A DNA stretch of 64,000 nucleotides, taken from contig ML991843.1 of NCBI GenBank assembly GCA_010094025.1, positions 1 to 64,000 on the forward strand, given 5' to 3'. Each line of letters starts with the position of its first letter. The first letter of the stretch is position 1. This document shows, piece by piece, positions 22,713 through 34,056 of this stretch. Made by a program: the position numbers and the translations under genes. The DNA is from Viridothelium virens (lineage: Eukaryota > Ascomycota > Dothideomycetes > Trypetheliales > Trypetheliaceae). The notes under the pieces are model-generated. The model saw only the letters and a program-made list of their open reading frames with translations. It was not told the DNA's origin and searched no databases.

Positions 22713-24827
22713 TCACGCCATACTCCCACCACTCCTCTCGCCCACAATCAACCCAGCCATCTTCAACAACTCCCGATCCGCCTCCACATCCCCCTTCCCC
22801 ACATTAACATCCCTCCTCCTCCGCGCCTCCCTCTCCTCCCACTCCCACGCCTTCCTCTGCCTCTCCACCTCCTCCTCCCCACCCACCCCCCACACCTCCA
22901 CAGCCTCAACCTCGAACCGTTCCTGCCAGTCCGCACTCCTCAAGCCACTCGAATGAAAGCTGCCCCCACCCGACGCCAAATGCGTGAACGCCCCAAACTC
23001 CAGCGCGTCGTCCAGATGCAACGACACCGGCCCCGGCGTAAAAACCCCACCTCCCCCAATCCCCCCACTCAGACTCCCGCCATGCCGATGCCGGTGCGAT
23101 GTTGGTGATGACACGCTCGCGGCGACGGCCACAGCCGAGGATGTCGCCTGCTGCGACGCGGAGCCGGGCGCTGGCGAGCCGAAGCCCAGTCCCGCGACGG
23201 GGTGCGAGGGCGGCTTGCTGAAGTAGATGTAGTCGGTGGCGAGGGAGGAAGCGGGGAAGACGTCGTGGGTTGGCGCGAGCTGGAAGAGAAGGGTGTCGTG
23301 GGTGCCGAAGTTGTGCTTGTGGGTCTGGGTCCAGGGGACGGGGATGTAGGCGCCGAAGACGAGGCGTTGGGAATGGGGAGATGTGGATGTGGTGGACGGG
23401 GAGGAAGGATCGGCGGGAGGGTGCGTGCGGCTGGCGGGAGAGGTCGGGGTGGAGGCGTTGTTTGCGGGGAGGCGCGAGTGAGGGAGGGAGTCGGCGAAGG
23501 CGCGCTCGCGGCTGCCGGTGGGGTTGGAGGGGAGCTGTGTGCCCGCGACGAGGAGGATGGTCGGGCTTTGCCAGTTGAAGACGCTTTTTTCGAAGCTGCC
23601 CATGCTGAAGCCTTGTTCGGCGCCGGAGTAGAGAGGACGGAGACGATGGAAGAGGGGCTCGCTGTTGGGTTTCAGGAAAAAGGAGAGTTGATTGAGGATG
23701 GGTACCGTGAGAATTTCGCCTTCTTGGGGGAGTACGGGAATTGGAATGGGTGGAGACTTGGGAGTAGCTGGAGTCTTTGGAGTCTTTGGCGTTGTTGGAC
23801 TTTGTGGACTCGAGATGGCTGAAGTCCTTCTGGAAAGATCTATTTCCTTTGCGAATAAGAAGTGCTCGAAAAGTGGTCCCAACCCGTCAAAAAGATAAGG
23901 CAATGTCGTATTGATGACCTTCTTGAACGTCTTGTACGAGACACCAGGACCCTTGTCGATGCCAAAAGACGAGAGGATATTGTGTGCCGTCTGTCTGATA
24001 GCTGCTACCCTTTTATCATTGAGCTCGCTGGCAGGGGTTGATAGATCTTGCTGTGCATCCAAAGGTGCTACAAGCAAGAGCAACTCCAATAATTTCAAAA
24101 AATTATCGCTTGGAATGACAGAGCGGAGAAGATTGATTTTCTCTGCCTCCTGGAAAACACCGATTGCATCTAGTGAATCCAGGGCAGCAAGCGTGAGATC
24201 ATCGTCATCTTCAAGATCCTCATCATCTCCAGTGGATTGGTCAATAGAGAAACCAGCAGACCTTGACGGTGTTGCTTGTTTTTCATCTCCAGCGTGATCA
24301 AACTCGTCGAGATTGGGCCTACCATCTTTATCGTCCCGAATCTGCATGGATTTTCGATCATAGACTGCGAGACTCTGATATACTATTCTCGTCCATTGAC
24401 CCTTTCCTCTTTTTAATACCTTCGTGTATCTTCCTGTTAACAGAGTCACGACCTTGAGAAGAGCATCTGCAGTGAGGATTGCAGGAGCTTGACTGGGAAA
24501 TGGAAAGGCCCCAAGATACGTTGCCATTTGGTTAATGATGGGCCCAACGCCTAAAACATCCGGAAGCTTCAAGAATCGACATAGTGTCGGTTCACTCCAA
24601 TACTTGAGGCCAGACTGAGTATCTGCGAGTGTCTTGAAGACCTCTTTGAAGTGATATAGCTCAAGAGAAGTGTAACATTTGGTGGCAAAAGCTTCGGTCA
24701 AGTCATGATTGAGTTTATCTACATGGCTTCAGTGAGCAGATCGTCTAGGGGAATGGTATCCGCGATGATCTAGAGTACCTATTGACGGCGGATCATGACT
24801 TTCCAAAGCCGAAATGCCTTGACCCAT
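22713..24827 (-). CDS. RTC5: TLDc-domain protein, restriction of telomere capping protein 5 type, 2 exons
   Basis: Model: complement(join(22713..24718,24779..24827)), 684 aa. Exon 1 encodes only 16 residues, starting MGQGIS, a good N-myristoylation context. The splice restores DKLNHDLTEAFATKCYTSLELYHFKEVF, the conserved Rtc5 N-terminus, followed by LGAFPFPSQAPAIL. The C-terminal half carries the TLDc fold in pieces: LFHRLRPLYSGAEQGFSMGSF, ILLVAG, RLVFGAYIPVPW, DTLLFQL, YIYFSK, DDALEFGAF and EVEAVEVWGVGG, with Ser/Pro/Gly inserts between them. TLDc proteins bind and regulate the vacuolar V-ATPase, and yeast Rtc5 has been linked to its disassembly; the telomere name comes from a yeast screen. 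Base composition in the last 1 kb is clearly more GC-rich than around it. Confidence 0.9.
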
Positions 24828-25629
24828 CGCTCGAAGTTTTGAGTGATGGAATTATGTCAGATAGCAGCAGCGTTGACTATGATACATCATTAAGCTGCAA
24901 AGCCAAGCCGGAAGGATCGTCCACAACTTTCGAGATGACGTCGCGTGTTCCGTACCTTCGGACGTGCGATCATCAAAGCCGTGACCGAGCATCAACATAC
25001 ATCGCATCAACGAGGACGCTGCCGGCAAATCGCCGATGTACGAGTTTAATGTCGAATTACGCACCTACGTATGGCCCACGCAGAGTAAAGGAAGAAGAAA
25101 ATTGTGGCGCAATGAGGGGCGCAAACCACCTACTATCGTAGCTCGTTCGTCCAAGGTAGGACATGCACAGAACAGCTTGTTTCAGATTCTCATCCTTCTC
25201 CACACTCCCGTTTCTCTGGAACTCATCATCTTCATCTCGTCCCGTACGAAGAGACTCGGCCCGGTCGCAGGATGTTTGTCGGCACCTAATTTTAGAACGC
25301 CCAGCTGCGGGACCGTATTGACTGGGGTCGCCTACTGGCCGCAGCGGTCGTTCGACTCTAGGTTCTCAGCCCCCATAAGGCAGAACTGCCAAAAGAACAA
25401 CTCTATTAAGATTGCCTCTCATCGTTGACTGGTCAGCTGCGGACCGATTGTAACTGTGCAGCTACATAGCCTACCAATCCTTACTCGCTGCCCCTTTGGC
25501 TAGGTAAGACGGACATTTCTTTGCTACTTTATTACAGGTCCGTCATCTCGATTTCTTGCCATACACCCAACACTACGCCTTCTCCATTATCATCAATTCT
25601 CTTTCTTCAGCATTCGTTTGTTTTCAAGT
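24828..25629. other. Divergent promoter region RTC5 / GH76 gene
   Basis: 802 bases between divergent starts. Short frames only, none with family support. The 100 bases before the GH76 ATG are pyrimidine-rich and end TTCAAGTATG. Confidence 0.5.
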
Positions 25630-27122
25630 ATGCATTGCTTGGCTCTCGGCACGGCTCTTGCCATCCTTCACGTATGGCATGTAGGCGCCATTGACCTTGA
25701 CATACAGAACCAGACTTCCATCAAAGCTGCCGCGAAAACAATCACTGGAGACATTGTGAATATCTTCAATAGCTCGGACAACAGCAATGTCGGACTGTTC
25801 CCCAAGGCATACTCTTGGTGGGAGTCAGCCATAATTTGGGATGCCTTCGTCGATTACTGGTTCTTGACTGGTGATAGCCAGTACAACGACCTTGTCTCGG
25901 GCTCCATACTTTCGCAGCAGGGACCTAATTATGATTTTATGCCACCAAATCAGACAACGACTGAGGTGAGTCAATACACTATGCAACAATCCTTAATCAT
26001 CTTTCTGACCATCAATTCTAGAGTAACGACGCTCAAGCTTTCTGGGGTCTTGCAGCAATGAGCGCAGCCGAACGCGCGTTCCCCGTACCCTCTGGTCAAT
26101 CTACATGGCTCACCCTTGCCGAAAACGTTTTCAACGACCAGGCCGCTCGCTGGGACAATCAGAGCTGCAATGGCGGTCTCCGCTGGCAAATATTCACCTT
26201 CAATGATGGCTACGACGAGAAAACCTCTCTCGCCAACGCTCTCTTCTTCCAGCTCGCCGCCCGCCTCGCCCAGTACACCGGGAACCAAACATACGTGACC
26301 TGGGCCGACCAAACCTTCACCTGGCTGCAAAACACCGGCCTCGTCACCAAAGACTACGCCGCCTGGACCACCACCAGAATCAGCGGCAACTGCAGCACCT
26401 TCAACCACATCCAATGGTCCGCGAACTTCTCCCCCCTCCTCGCCGGCAGCGCCATCCTCGCCAACCTCACCAACGGCACCCAACAAACCACCTGGCAGAC
26501 CCGCGCCCAGGGCCTCCTGAGCGCCACCACCCCCTGGGTCGGCGCCCCCTCCTCCAACCACTCCTCTTCCTCCTCTTCCTCCTCCACCTCCTCGCAAAAG
26601 AACATCCTCTACGAAGTCGCCTGCGAGCCCAGCGCTACCTGCGACGCCGACACCCTAACCTACAAAGGCCTGCTCGCGACCTACCTCGCACAAACCGCGC
26701 TCTTCTACCCCAGCACCGCGCCCCGCATCCTCCCTATCCTGCAGGCCACTGCGCCCGCGGCTGCGCAGAGCTGCTCGGGCAGGACGGCGACGTCGCAGAG
26801 CGCGTGCGGTGTCAGCTGGTTGGCGGACGGCTATGATGGCCAGGAGGGGCTGAGTCAGGAGTACGCGGCGTTGAGCGCGATGTTGGCGCTGCTGGTGCCG
26901 GAGGGGGAGAAGTTCGCGAATGTGAGTGCGCCGGTGGGAGGTGGGGCGGGGACGGCGACGACGGGGGGCGCGGGGAATGCGACGGGGACGGCGGGGAGTG
27001 GAGGGGCGGCGGGGACGAGTGCGGCGGCGGGGAAGAGTGGTGCGGTGTTGGGGAGGGGGGCGGCGATGGGGACAGTGGGGTGGGTGGGGATGGGGGTGCT
27101 TGCGCTTTGGTTGCTTTGTTAG
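25630..27122 (+). CDS. GPI-anchored GH76 family protein (Dfg5/Dcw1-like), 2 exons
   Basis: Cell-wall protein related to alpha-1,6-mannanases thought to transfer GPI mannoproteins to wall glucan. Model: join(25630..25965,26022..27122), 478 aa; ATG 25630 is used because the upstream frame opens only at TTG. Signal peptide 1-20. Family blocks: AYSWWESAIIWDAFVDYWFLTGD, YDFMPPNQ, QAFWGLAAM, CNGGLRWQIFTFNDGYDEKTSLAN, ISGNCSTFNHIQWSAN. Many N-x-S/T sites. The C-terminus is a Gly/Ala/Thr-rich stalk ending in a hydrophobic tail (GWVGMGVLALWLLC), a GPI signal. Oddity: the catalytic Asp-Asp pair expected in NDDQ is NDAQ here (residues 114-117), so the proposed second Asp is Ala. The gene may encode a non-canonical or inactive paralogue. 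A run of eight Ser lies in the middle. Convergent with SWC3. Confidence 0.88.
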
Positions 27123-27364
27123 ATACCCTGGGTTGGATGGCGTCGATGTCATGTTACGATGTGGGATTTGATGATAGACGCGAAGTCATGTATACTTAGT
27201 TGTATTAGCATGCAATATTGCTAGCCCTGAATCCGTCCAGCACCGTGCTCCCATATATGCATCGCTAATTTACACTGCAACAAAAATTCGGTATTCTACG
27301 AGATAGGTCTCTGCAAGTCCAGGTCATAGGGTCGCGGCCTTACACTTGCCGACTCTTAAGACAT

Positions 27365-29372
27365 CTATTCAATTCGTACGACTTTCTTTCCTTTCCCTAC
27401 ATTATCTCCCGCTGCTGGGGTCCCATTATCCCTGACACCATTCACCTCCTCCACATCGCCGTCGTCATGCTTCGGTAGTCGCATCGCAAGATACACATAC
27501 TCAGCCCTCGTCATCTTGTCCATTATGTCGTTCATATAGCGCCTGACTTCATCCGGAGGCGCCACCGCCTGGCGCAGCACACTCAGCACCTTCGAATCAT
27601 CCGCAGAGAAGCGAACAGTGACAGGCTGATAGTAGTCGAGAGCAGGATCGTAAATAGGCGGATCCACTTCCAGGTCCTCGTCTGCCTTCGGCTCAGTCTT
27701 CACCGACGTTTTAGAATCAGCGCGCTTCGGATGTGACGGAACGTCATTGGAGTGGTCCTCGGACTGAGTCTCGACCTTGCCTTTCTGAGATGCATGGCTC
27801 TTGCCCTTCCCGTTCGGATGCCCGGTGCTAGCAGAACTGCCGCGACGCACGATGAGGAAACTTGCGATGACGACGTTGCAGTCGGGGACGTATTCTAGAA
27901 TGCTGTGGCGGGGGAAGAGGAAACGGTCGCTGTTCCGCTCAAATTCGATGGCAATATCACGTGCCTCGGCGCCGCGGGGAGAGGCGATTAGCTTGGCTTT
28001 GGAAAGGGGAGGGTTGGATTGATAGTATGCCTGCGGTTGGGCGGGTGACGATGTCGGATGATGAGGTTGTAGGGGAATAGGCGCGGATGGATGATAAGGA
28101 GAGTTTGTTGCATTAGGCTTGGGCGTGCCGTTGGGAATTGATGACTCTCTTGTTCCATCCTCTGGCGGTACTACGCCTTGGCCGGCCCCAGCCCCAATGG
28201 ATGGAGAAGCGGCCGTGGAAGTGGTGGTTTTGTTATCCTCTGCCTTTTGTTTTGCAAGAAGAGCACTGAGCTCATCTATATGTTGTTGAAAGACTTTTAA
28301 CTGCTCTTCGTTGGCTTGACCAGATGCAACAGTTTTCATTAAGCTAGTAAGTTGGGGATCAGAAGATGCCTTCTTTGCCAGCATGTGTATCACAGGATCT
28401 GGCTTTGGTTCGGAGCTGTTGGCCACCGACTCATCCTCCAACGTGGACTGCTTTGTTGTTCCGTTAAGATTTGGGGGTGCTTTCGTGGAGTTCTGCCCGG
28501 CTTGGTCTGGACTAGATGATGTTCCATTTGCCGTTGGTGCACCCATAGTATGATGGTCGACATTGGCCTGACTCGATGGATGAGATGGAAGTTGATTCTG
28601 TGGCGGTTGTGGGGTGTGGGGAGATTGAAGGTTGGGTGAGGTATGCGGGGGCGGTAGTGTGCGGCTTTGGTGATCTGTAGCTGGTGATGCTCGCTGTTGG
28701 GATGAATGTGAGTGTTGTGAGGAGTGCTGCTGATACATTGACTGGCGGGATGCTACTGTATTTTGATGGCCGTAGTATGACAATGGAGGTGTCACGACAA
28801 CACCGTTCGGCGGCCCGTACTGCATCACCGGCCTGTGGGGTGGGAATGACTGCTTGTATGGCTGTTTCGCGCTGTTGGGATCCTTCACGATGAAGAGTCT
28901 TGCGTCGAATAGGTGCGGTTCGATGGTCAAGCGACACTGCCCTACCATCTGCATGCTCTTGACATCTGGGTTGTTCTCTGGGGCGGCTATATTTTTGGAT
29001 TTGGATGGTTTGGTCCAATACCGCTCGAAAATTCCTTCACTCAGCCATTTGTTACGGGATCGTTTTAGCGACTCTGCCAACACCCCACTAAGCTCAGTTA
29101 GCAAGAGTATGTGAGACGGCTAAAATGGATGCCCACCTTTGAGCTATGGATTGGTATTCTTTGCTTGACAGCTCTAAAGGTTGGGGTTCGTCAAGAGTAG
29201 GAAGATGCTTTCCCTCTGAGATTTTGGTAGGCAGTGTGTTCGATACTGACTCTACACTGATGGGCTCTGTTGCGGGTGGTTCCTTGGCCTCCTCTGTTAT
29301 CAGAGCAGAAGCTCTCCTCTTGGCCGGCGCCTCACCTTTGGCCCTTGTAGTAGCCTTGCGTTTCTCGACCAT
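27365..29372 (-). CDS. SWC3: SWR1 chromatin-remodelling complex subunit Swc3-like, 2 exons
   Basis: Subunit of the SWR1 complex, which puts H2A.Z into chromatin. Model: complement(join(27365..29087,29137..29372)), 652 aa. The N-terminus is basic (MVEKRKATTRAKGEAPAKRRAS). The family block is rebuilt across the intron: LPTLDEPQPLELSSKEYQSIAQ|SGVLAESLKRSRNKW, then LSEGIFERYWTKP and IEPHLFDARLFIVKD. The middle is long, Pro/Gln/Ser-rich and probably disordered. A second conserved region near the C-terminus reads YYQPVTVRFS...VLSVLRQAVAPPDEVRRYMNDIMDKMTRAEYVYLAMRLP. The intron is 49 nt with a GTGGGC donor and GCTAACTGAGCTTAG end. The family call rests on the SGVL...SEGIFERYW block. Confidence 0.8.
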
Positions 29373-30041
29373 CTCGCCTTGCGCCCTCGTAAGATTGAGA
29401 AGCGAGGAACGCAACTAGGTGTCTCACTGGAGATGGCCGGCCAATGTCAGCTCAAGGCCACGTAAAGCATGGATTTCCTGGGCGGCTTTGCCGTACGACT
29501 GAGTCTCTTGCAAGACAAGTGCACGCATATGAGTGTGGGTGGGGATGGAAGACCCAGATATTGTACTGAAGTCGGAAGATGCTTCCGACAGACTTTGTAT
29601 GCATCGACGGGGTCGCGGGTGTGGACTGCCGTCCGTCGACGGAGGATGACGAGGCGAAACGAAGTCGAGGGGAATTTTTGAAAGTTGCGGAGGAGGTGGA
29701 AGCGCTGCGACGTTCCCCTGGGCATGACCTGGGAATTTCCTGGCTTGGCTGGCTGCCGGCCTCACCTGCTCACCACCGAGCCCCATCACTCCTCTCACAT
29801 CCCTCGTCCCTGTGCATTACTCTGACGCTTGGTCAGCACATACCTCTGAATGCAGTGTTGCTCTGACTACTCTGCTTCAATTGCACCTAGCATCAATTGG
29901 CCGTTGCGGACCCGCTACTTATCCATCGTACCGCATCACATCCAAAAAGCTATCCGCTACACTCCAGATCCCAAGTGACGAATACAGAGTGCAAAGATAT
30001 CTCACCGAGACAGCTTCAAGGGTAATTTGATTCTCATTGGC
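29373..30041. other. Divergent promoter region SWC3 / ABHD12-like gene
   Basis: 669 bases. Overlapping short frames at 29424-29866 on both strands have no family support and mostly non-ATG starts. Should hold both promoters. Confidence 0.5.
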
Positions 30042-31660
30042 ATGTTAGAACCACCTGCTCTTCATCAGCATGAGGGGCGTTCAATCTTTACCACAATCTT
30101 ATTAGTGCTTTTCGTCCTGATCCTTGCATACGCACTCTTGATTGCTTGCCTTTCCATCCCATGGGTGCAGCGTTTGTACGTAATCATCCTTACCGAATGT
30201 ACTCGTTCTATCTGATCGTTCGAAGCGCCTTGTACGCCCACAAAATTCGGACTCCTTCATGGTGGCATAACATCTACCACCCTGAGGCCTTTGGCTTTGC
30301 AAGTGCGTCTCAAATGGAATTATGCGATTGAGTTTCCCTCACAACATATAGAGAATCAAGCTACGCCATTCAACCTGAAATCTTCTGATGGTCTGACTCT
30401 CTTCGCCTGGCATGTGCTTCCACTCGGTCTGTATGAGCAACATGAGGCTGCGCTTCGTGACCAGCAACCTGGCGTCGTAAGCGATATTGCGAAGACGCTC
30501 GGCTTCAAGCTCATGACGTCAGATCCAGAGAGTAGACTTGTTATCAATTGTGAAGCCCCTCACCATTCTCTTGCAGCAGACCTACGCTAATTGTGTACTA
30601 CTAGTCCATGGCGTACGCGTGCAATACATCCTGTTTCCCTTCTTCTATTGACCCTCTAATAGAACGCAGGCCATGTCGCTCAAGGCTGGCGCACTGACAC
30701 CTATCGTGTACTGACTTCCAGCCCGTCTAACTTGCATATTCATCTATTGACCCTCGATTACCGCGGATTTGGCGTCTCTACCGGTAGTCCTACCGAATCG
30801 GGCCTCATTTCGGATGGCGTCGAGCTTGTGAATTGGGCCATACACTTCGCTAGAATCCCTCCGGAGAGGATCGTGATTTTGGGACAGAGTCTAGGAACGG
30901 CGGTGGCAACGGCAGTAGTGCATCATTTTGCTACGAATCCCTCAGGGCCGGTCTCAGTTTTGCCGGCCGGAGCAGGAGGAATCGGGAGACCCGATGGAGT
31001 CACGGATGACGATTCAGAGCAAGTAGGAGGGAGAAAGGACAGGGTAGTCTTTGCGGGCATAGTGCTGGTTGCTGCCTTCAGTTCCCTTCCTGTGCTCCTG
31101 CCTACTTACCGTATCGCGGGCTTCATTCCGCTTCTTGCACCTCTGAGTCTGTTTCGCTTGACGCGCTATGTGGTGGACAAAATCTTAATTGATAAGTGGA
31201 ACTCATTGGAAAGATTACAGAAGTATCAAAGAGCGGTGAAAGGAGCGTACAGCTACCTCGCACTGATCCATGCATTCAATGATGGCGATATTCCATGGAC
31301 GCATAGTGTAGATTTGTTCTGCGGACTTGTTGGTGCAGAGGATGGACGAGAAGACGACGAAATGAGAGAAGAAGCTGAGAGGTGCTATCAGAAGATCACC
31401 GAAGTAAGGAGAAGCAAAAGGCCAGACTACTTTGAATGGTCTGAGAAAGATGGGAGGAACGTTCGACTGGAGCTTGTGGAATACGGAGGTAAAACTCGAT
31501 GCTTGCGACTGATGCTCGCGACTGATGCTCCTTAAATGCTTGATTGCTAATGCTCAGCAATATAGGGCATAATCGTATAGTCACGTACTCATACATCTCA
31601 CTAGCGATTGCTAGAGCTTTCCAAAAATCCAAGACGAAATCGTCTATGTCACTGATCTAG
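30042..31660 (+). CDS. ABHD12/BEM46-like membrane serine hydrolase, 6 exons including an 8-nt microexon
   Basis: Model: join(30042..30175,30226..30302,30352..30549,30605..30612,30663..31488,31566..31660), 445 aa. A single N-terminal membrane helix (ILLVLFVLILAYALLIACL, about 20-40) is followed by an alpha/beta-hydrolase domain. Motifs: DGLTLFAWHVLPLG, the oxyanion-hole motif FHGNAG, DYRGFGVSTGSPTE, nucleophile elbow GQSLG with Ser215, acid D346 in NDGDIP, and catalytic His416 in GGHNRI. FHGNAG can only be made by joining exon 3 (...AAT T), the microexon TCCATGGC and exon 5 (AACGCAGGC). Both flanking introns have good ends. Exon 6 supplies the catalytic His. The last intron holds two perfect 13-bp repeats (31505-31530). 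Family members act as lysophospholipid/monoacylglycerol lipases; the substrate here is unknown. Confidence 0.88.
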
Positions 31661-31783
31661 TCGCTATTTTACAAGACGTTTAGTATACATCTCTTACATT
31701 TGTGTCCAAGGTCTCACAGTATCTTTCCTTGGCGTGTCTTAAGCGCTCTCTACTCGCGGTAAGCTCACTTTTTCTGAGTGGTG

Positions 31784-31819
31784 CAGAACACGCACACAGA
31801 ACACGCACACAGAACACGC
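31784..31819 (+). repeat. 13-bp tandem repeat, 2.8 units
   Basis: Unit CAGAACACGCACA at 31784-31796 and 31797-31809, then 10 bases of a third unit to 31819. It abuts the stop codon of the kynurenine monooxygenase gene, so it forms the very start of that gene's 3' untranslated region. Confidence 0.85.
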
Positions 31820-33602
31820 TTAAGTCAGCCCTTTCCCATCCCGAGTCAATTTCGAACTCAAGAGCGCACCAGAGTGTGCCAACCTGCCGACTGTTCCGGA
31901 ATTGTTTCCCCATCTCCAGGCCCACCAGCTCACGCCACTCACCAAACCCACGGAAAGCATTGTCATCGACCTGATCAGGATCCTCCCCTGTCTCTGCGCT
32001 TTCCTTTCCACTTCCGAGTACCGCTCATTGGTGAAACTTATTCTCGAGTACTGCGTTGCCCATCCGAGCAAAGGCACATGTATGCTTATTTTCTCTTCGA
32101 TCCACTTCCGCAATTTATAGATAGGAGACGTCACGTCGCTGCGCATTTCCTGATAGTTTCGCAACGCAAGGTCGTTGATGACATGTGCATCGCTTGTGCG
32201 AAATTTTGAAAATTCCGACAGTGCTCTCTCCCTCATCCCGTCAGATCCACCGGGCATCGAGCCAGGGGAAGGTCGGTACGCGTCAAGAAAATCGTAGAGG
32301 ACGCGGACGTCCTCAAGTCCTGCATTCATGCCTTGACCGTAGAAGGGTACCATGGCATGTGCAGCATCACCGAGAATAGCGACACTGGAGGAGTAATGAA
32401 ACGGTGCACACTTAATGTTGATCAAAGGTAGGTGCGGATTTTCGCTGTATTGCTTGACTAGATCCGCCTCGGAGATGAGGTCAGGCACTACGCCAGGAAA
32501 GCGATCTTTGAAAAAATCAACGAGAGTGGAAGGACTGCGGTCGAGTTCGGCGAAGTGCGAAGCAGGTAGAAATAAAGTAGAGGTAAAAGAACTATCCATG
32601 CTAGGAATGGCGATGAACATGAACTCTTGTCCAGGCCATATATGAAGATGGTTCGGGGAAAGTCTGAAGGTTCCGTCGAGTGAAGGATCTATGCGAAATT
32701 CGCACCAGAGGGTCTCAATGTATTCCTGCTGGTATGTCATTCGTGCATACTTCATCAGGTGGAAGCGGACTGCAGAATGAGCTCCATCGGCTCCGATCAT
32801 GAAGTCGAAGTTTATTTCGATTTCTGGAGGCCTAGGACCTGCCACAGGCTTTGATCGTTGTTCGAACCATGCAATTCTGCGGTTGAAGTCGGCCCCAGTC
32901 AACTTGTGGTTAAAGTAAAACGTGACGTTGGGCATCCTTTCGAGCTCGTCCAACAGGCGTTTGTTCAAGCCTGCGCGGTCAATTGCACGTATAAACTGGA
33001 AATAATCAGTGCTATGTTCCAGATTATCAATTGCTGGGAAAGCTCACTCTGCCTCGGACATCATATGTCTGGGATTGCTCATACAGCTTGCCATGCTCCT
33101 CTCCATGGATCATTCGTCCATGCATCGGAATTGTCTCGGCAAGAACTGCGTCTAAGAGGCCAGGACATTGTGCTTGTCTCATGGAATTAATGCCTCTTTC
33201 CGACAAAGCAAGGTTGATTGACTTTGTGAAATTGAGAGGGATGGTAGAAGGGTTGCGTAGATCTGACAATGAACCGAATATCAGCATACCTCGTACTGCG
33301 TATCATGTGCTACTAGAAGTTTGACTAGAGACTTTTTTCAACTCTTAACTTAAGGAAGACCAATCGATACCCTAGTAGAAGAAATTTGTAATGCTGTGGG
33401 GCACAAAGAGTTCCTGAGTGACGAAAGCAACGCCCTCAACTCTTCAATTGCCCGAGTGGCGTACTATGATTTGACGCAACCTACCATCTCTCAGTTCGTA
33501 AATTTCGACAGCATCTCCACGCCGGGCAGCGTAGAGTGCGGCAAGAGCGCCAACGGGGCCAGCGCCGATAACCACAGTTTTTTGCTGTGTGTAAGGAGCC
33601 AT
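31820..33602 (-). CDS. BNA4: Kynurenine 3-monooxygenase, 3 exons
   Basis: FAD/NADPH hydroxylase of the kynurenine pathway from tryptophan to NAD, on the outer mitochondrial membrane. Model: complement(join(31820..32995,33048..33262,33485..33602)), 502 aa, normal for the family. ATG 33602 gives [23 protein letters not shown] with the FAD motif GAGPVG at 13-18. Exon 2 carries [25 protein letters not shown], the substrate-binding strand. Exon 3 has [11 protein letters not shown], then [25 protein letters not shown], the second FAD motif. A C-terminal hydrophobic helix ([17 protein letters not shown]) fits membrane anchoring. Intron 1 is unusually long for this region (222 nt), but its junction gives YELRD|DLRNPST exactly as expected. 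Convergent with the ABHD12-like gene (159 bases) and divergent from MAP1. Confidence 0.94.
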
Positions 33603-34056
33603 GCTTGAATTAATTTCGACCCCAAAGGGACCTTGGAATGTATGGACAGATTCATCGCGGTTTACGGAGGTACCTTTCACACCTTTCACGCCGCAACGAT
33701 CTTGACACTCGTGACAATGACGCGGCCACCCGGCCGAAAGGTACTAGGCGTTAAGAAGCTTCGACGATTTTTCTAGAAACTGAACCCCGCCCTGATTGGT
33801 CCACGCTCCTTCGTTTCTAACTTTCTCAACACGTTCCGTACGCCCTTCGCATCCCTACCTCACCTTTAACTGGAACCCATAATTCCTACACAACTCATGA
33901 GCATTCGGTCCCCATTCTTTCTCGTTTGTCCAAATTTCCCCACGACTGATTCCGCGCGAGACTTGTGAATTCCCTCATTCGTATGCTTACCAACCATCCT
34001 TGAAAACGCAGAGCTACGCCAGAGAGGGATCCAAGAGGGGCACGGATCTAGCCACC
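33603..34056. other. Divergent promoter region BNA4 / MAP1
   Basis: 454 bases between divergent starts. A TTTACGGAGGTACC element lies at 33661-33674. No coding frame has support. Confidence 0.5.

Noticed and set aside
23202-23822. 206-codon plus frame, Gly/Glu-rich
   Set aside because: Antisense to RTC5 in its GC-rich end; low complexity.
25971-26597. 208-codon minus frame opposite the GH76 gene
   Set aside because: Gly-rich mirror of the GH76 coding strand, no independent evidence.
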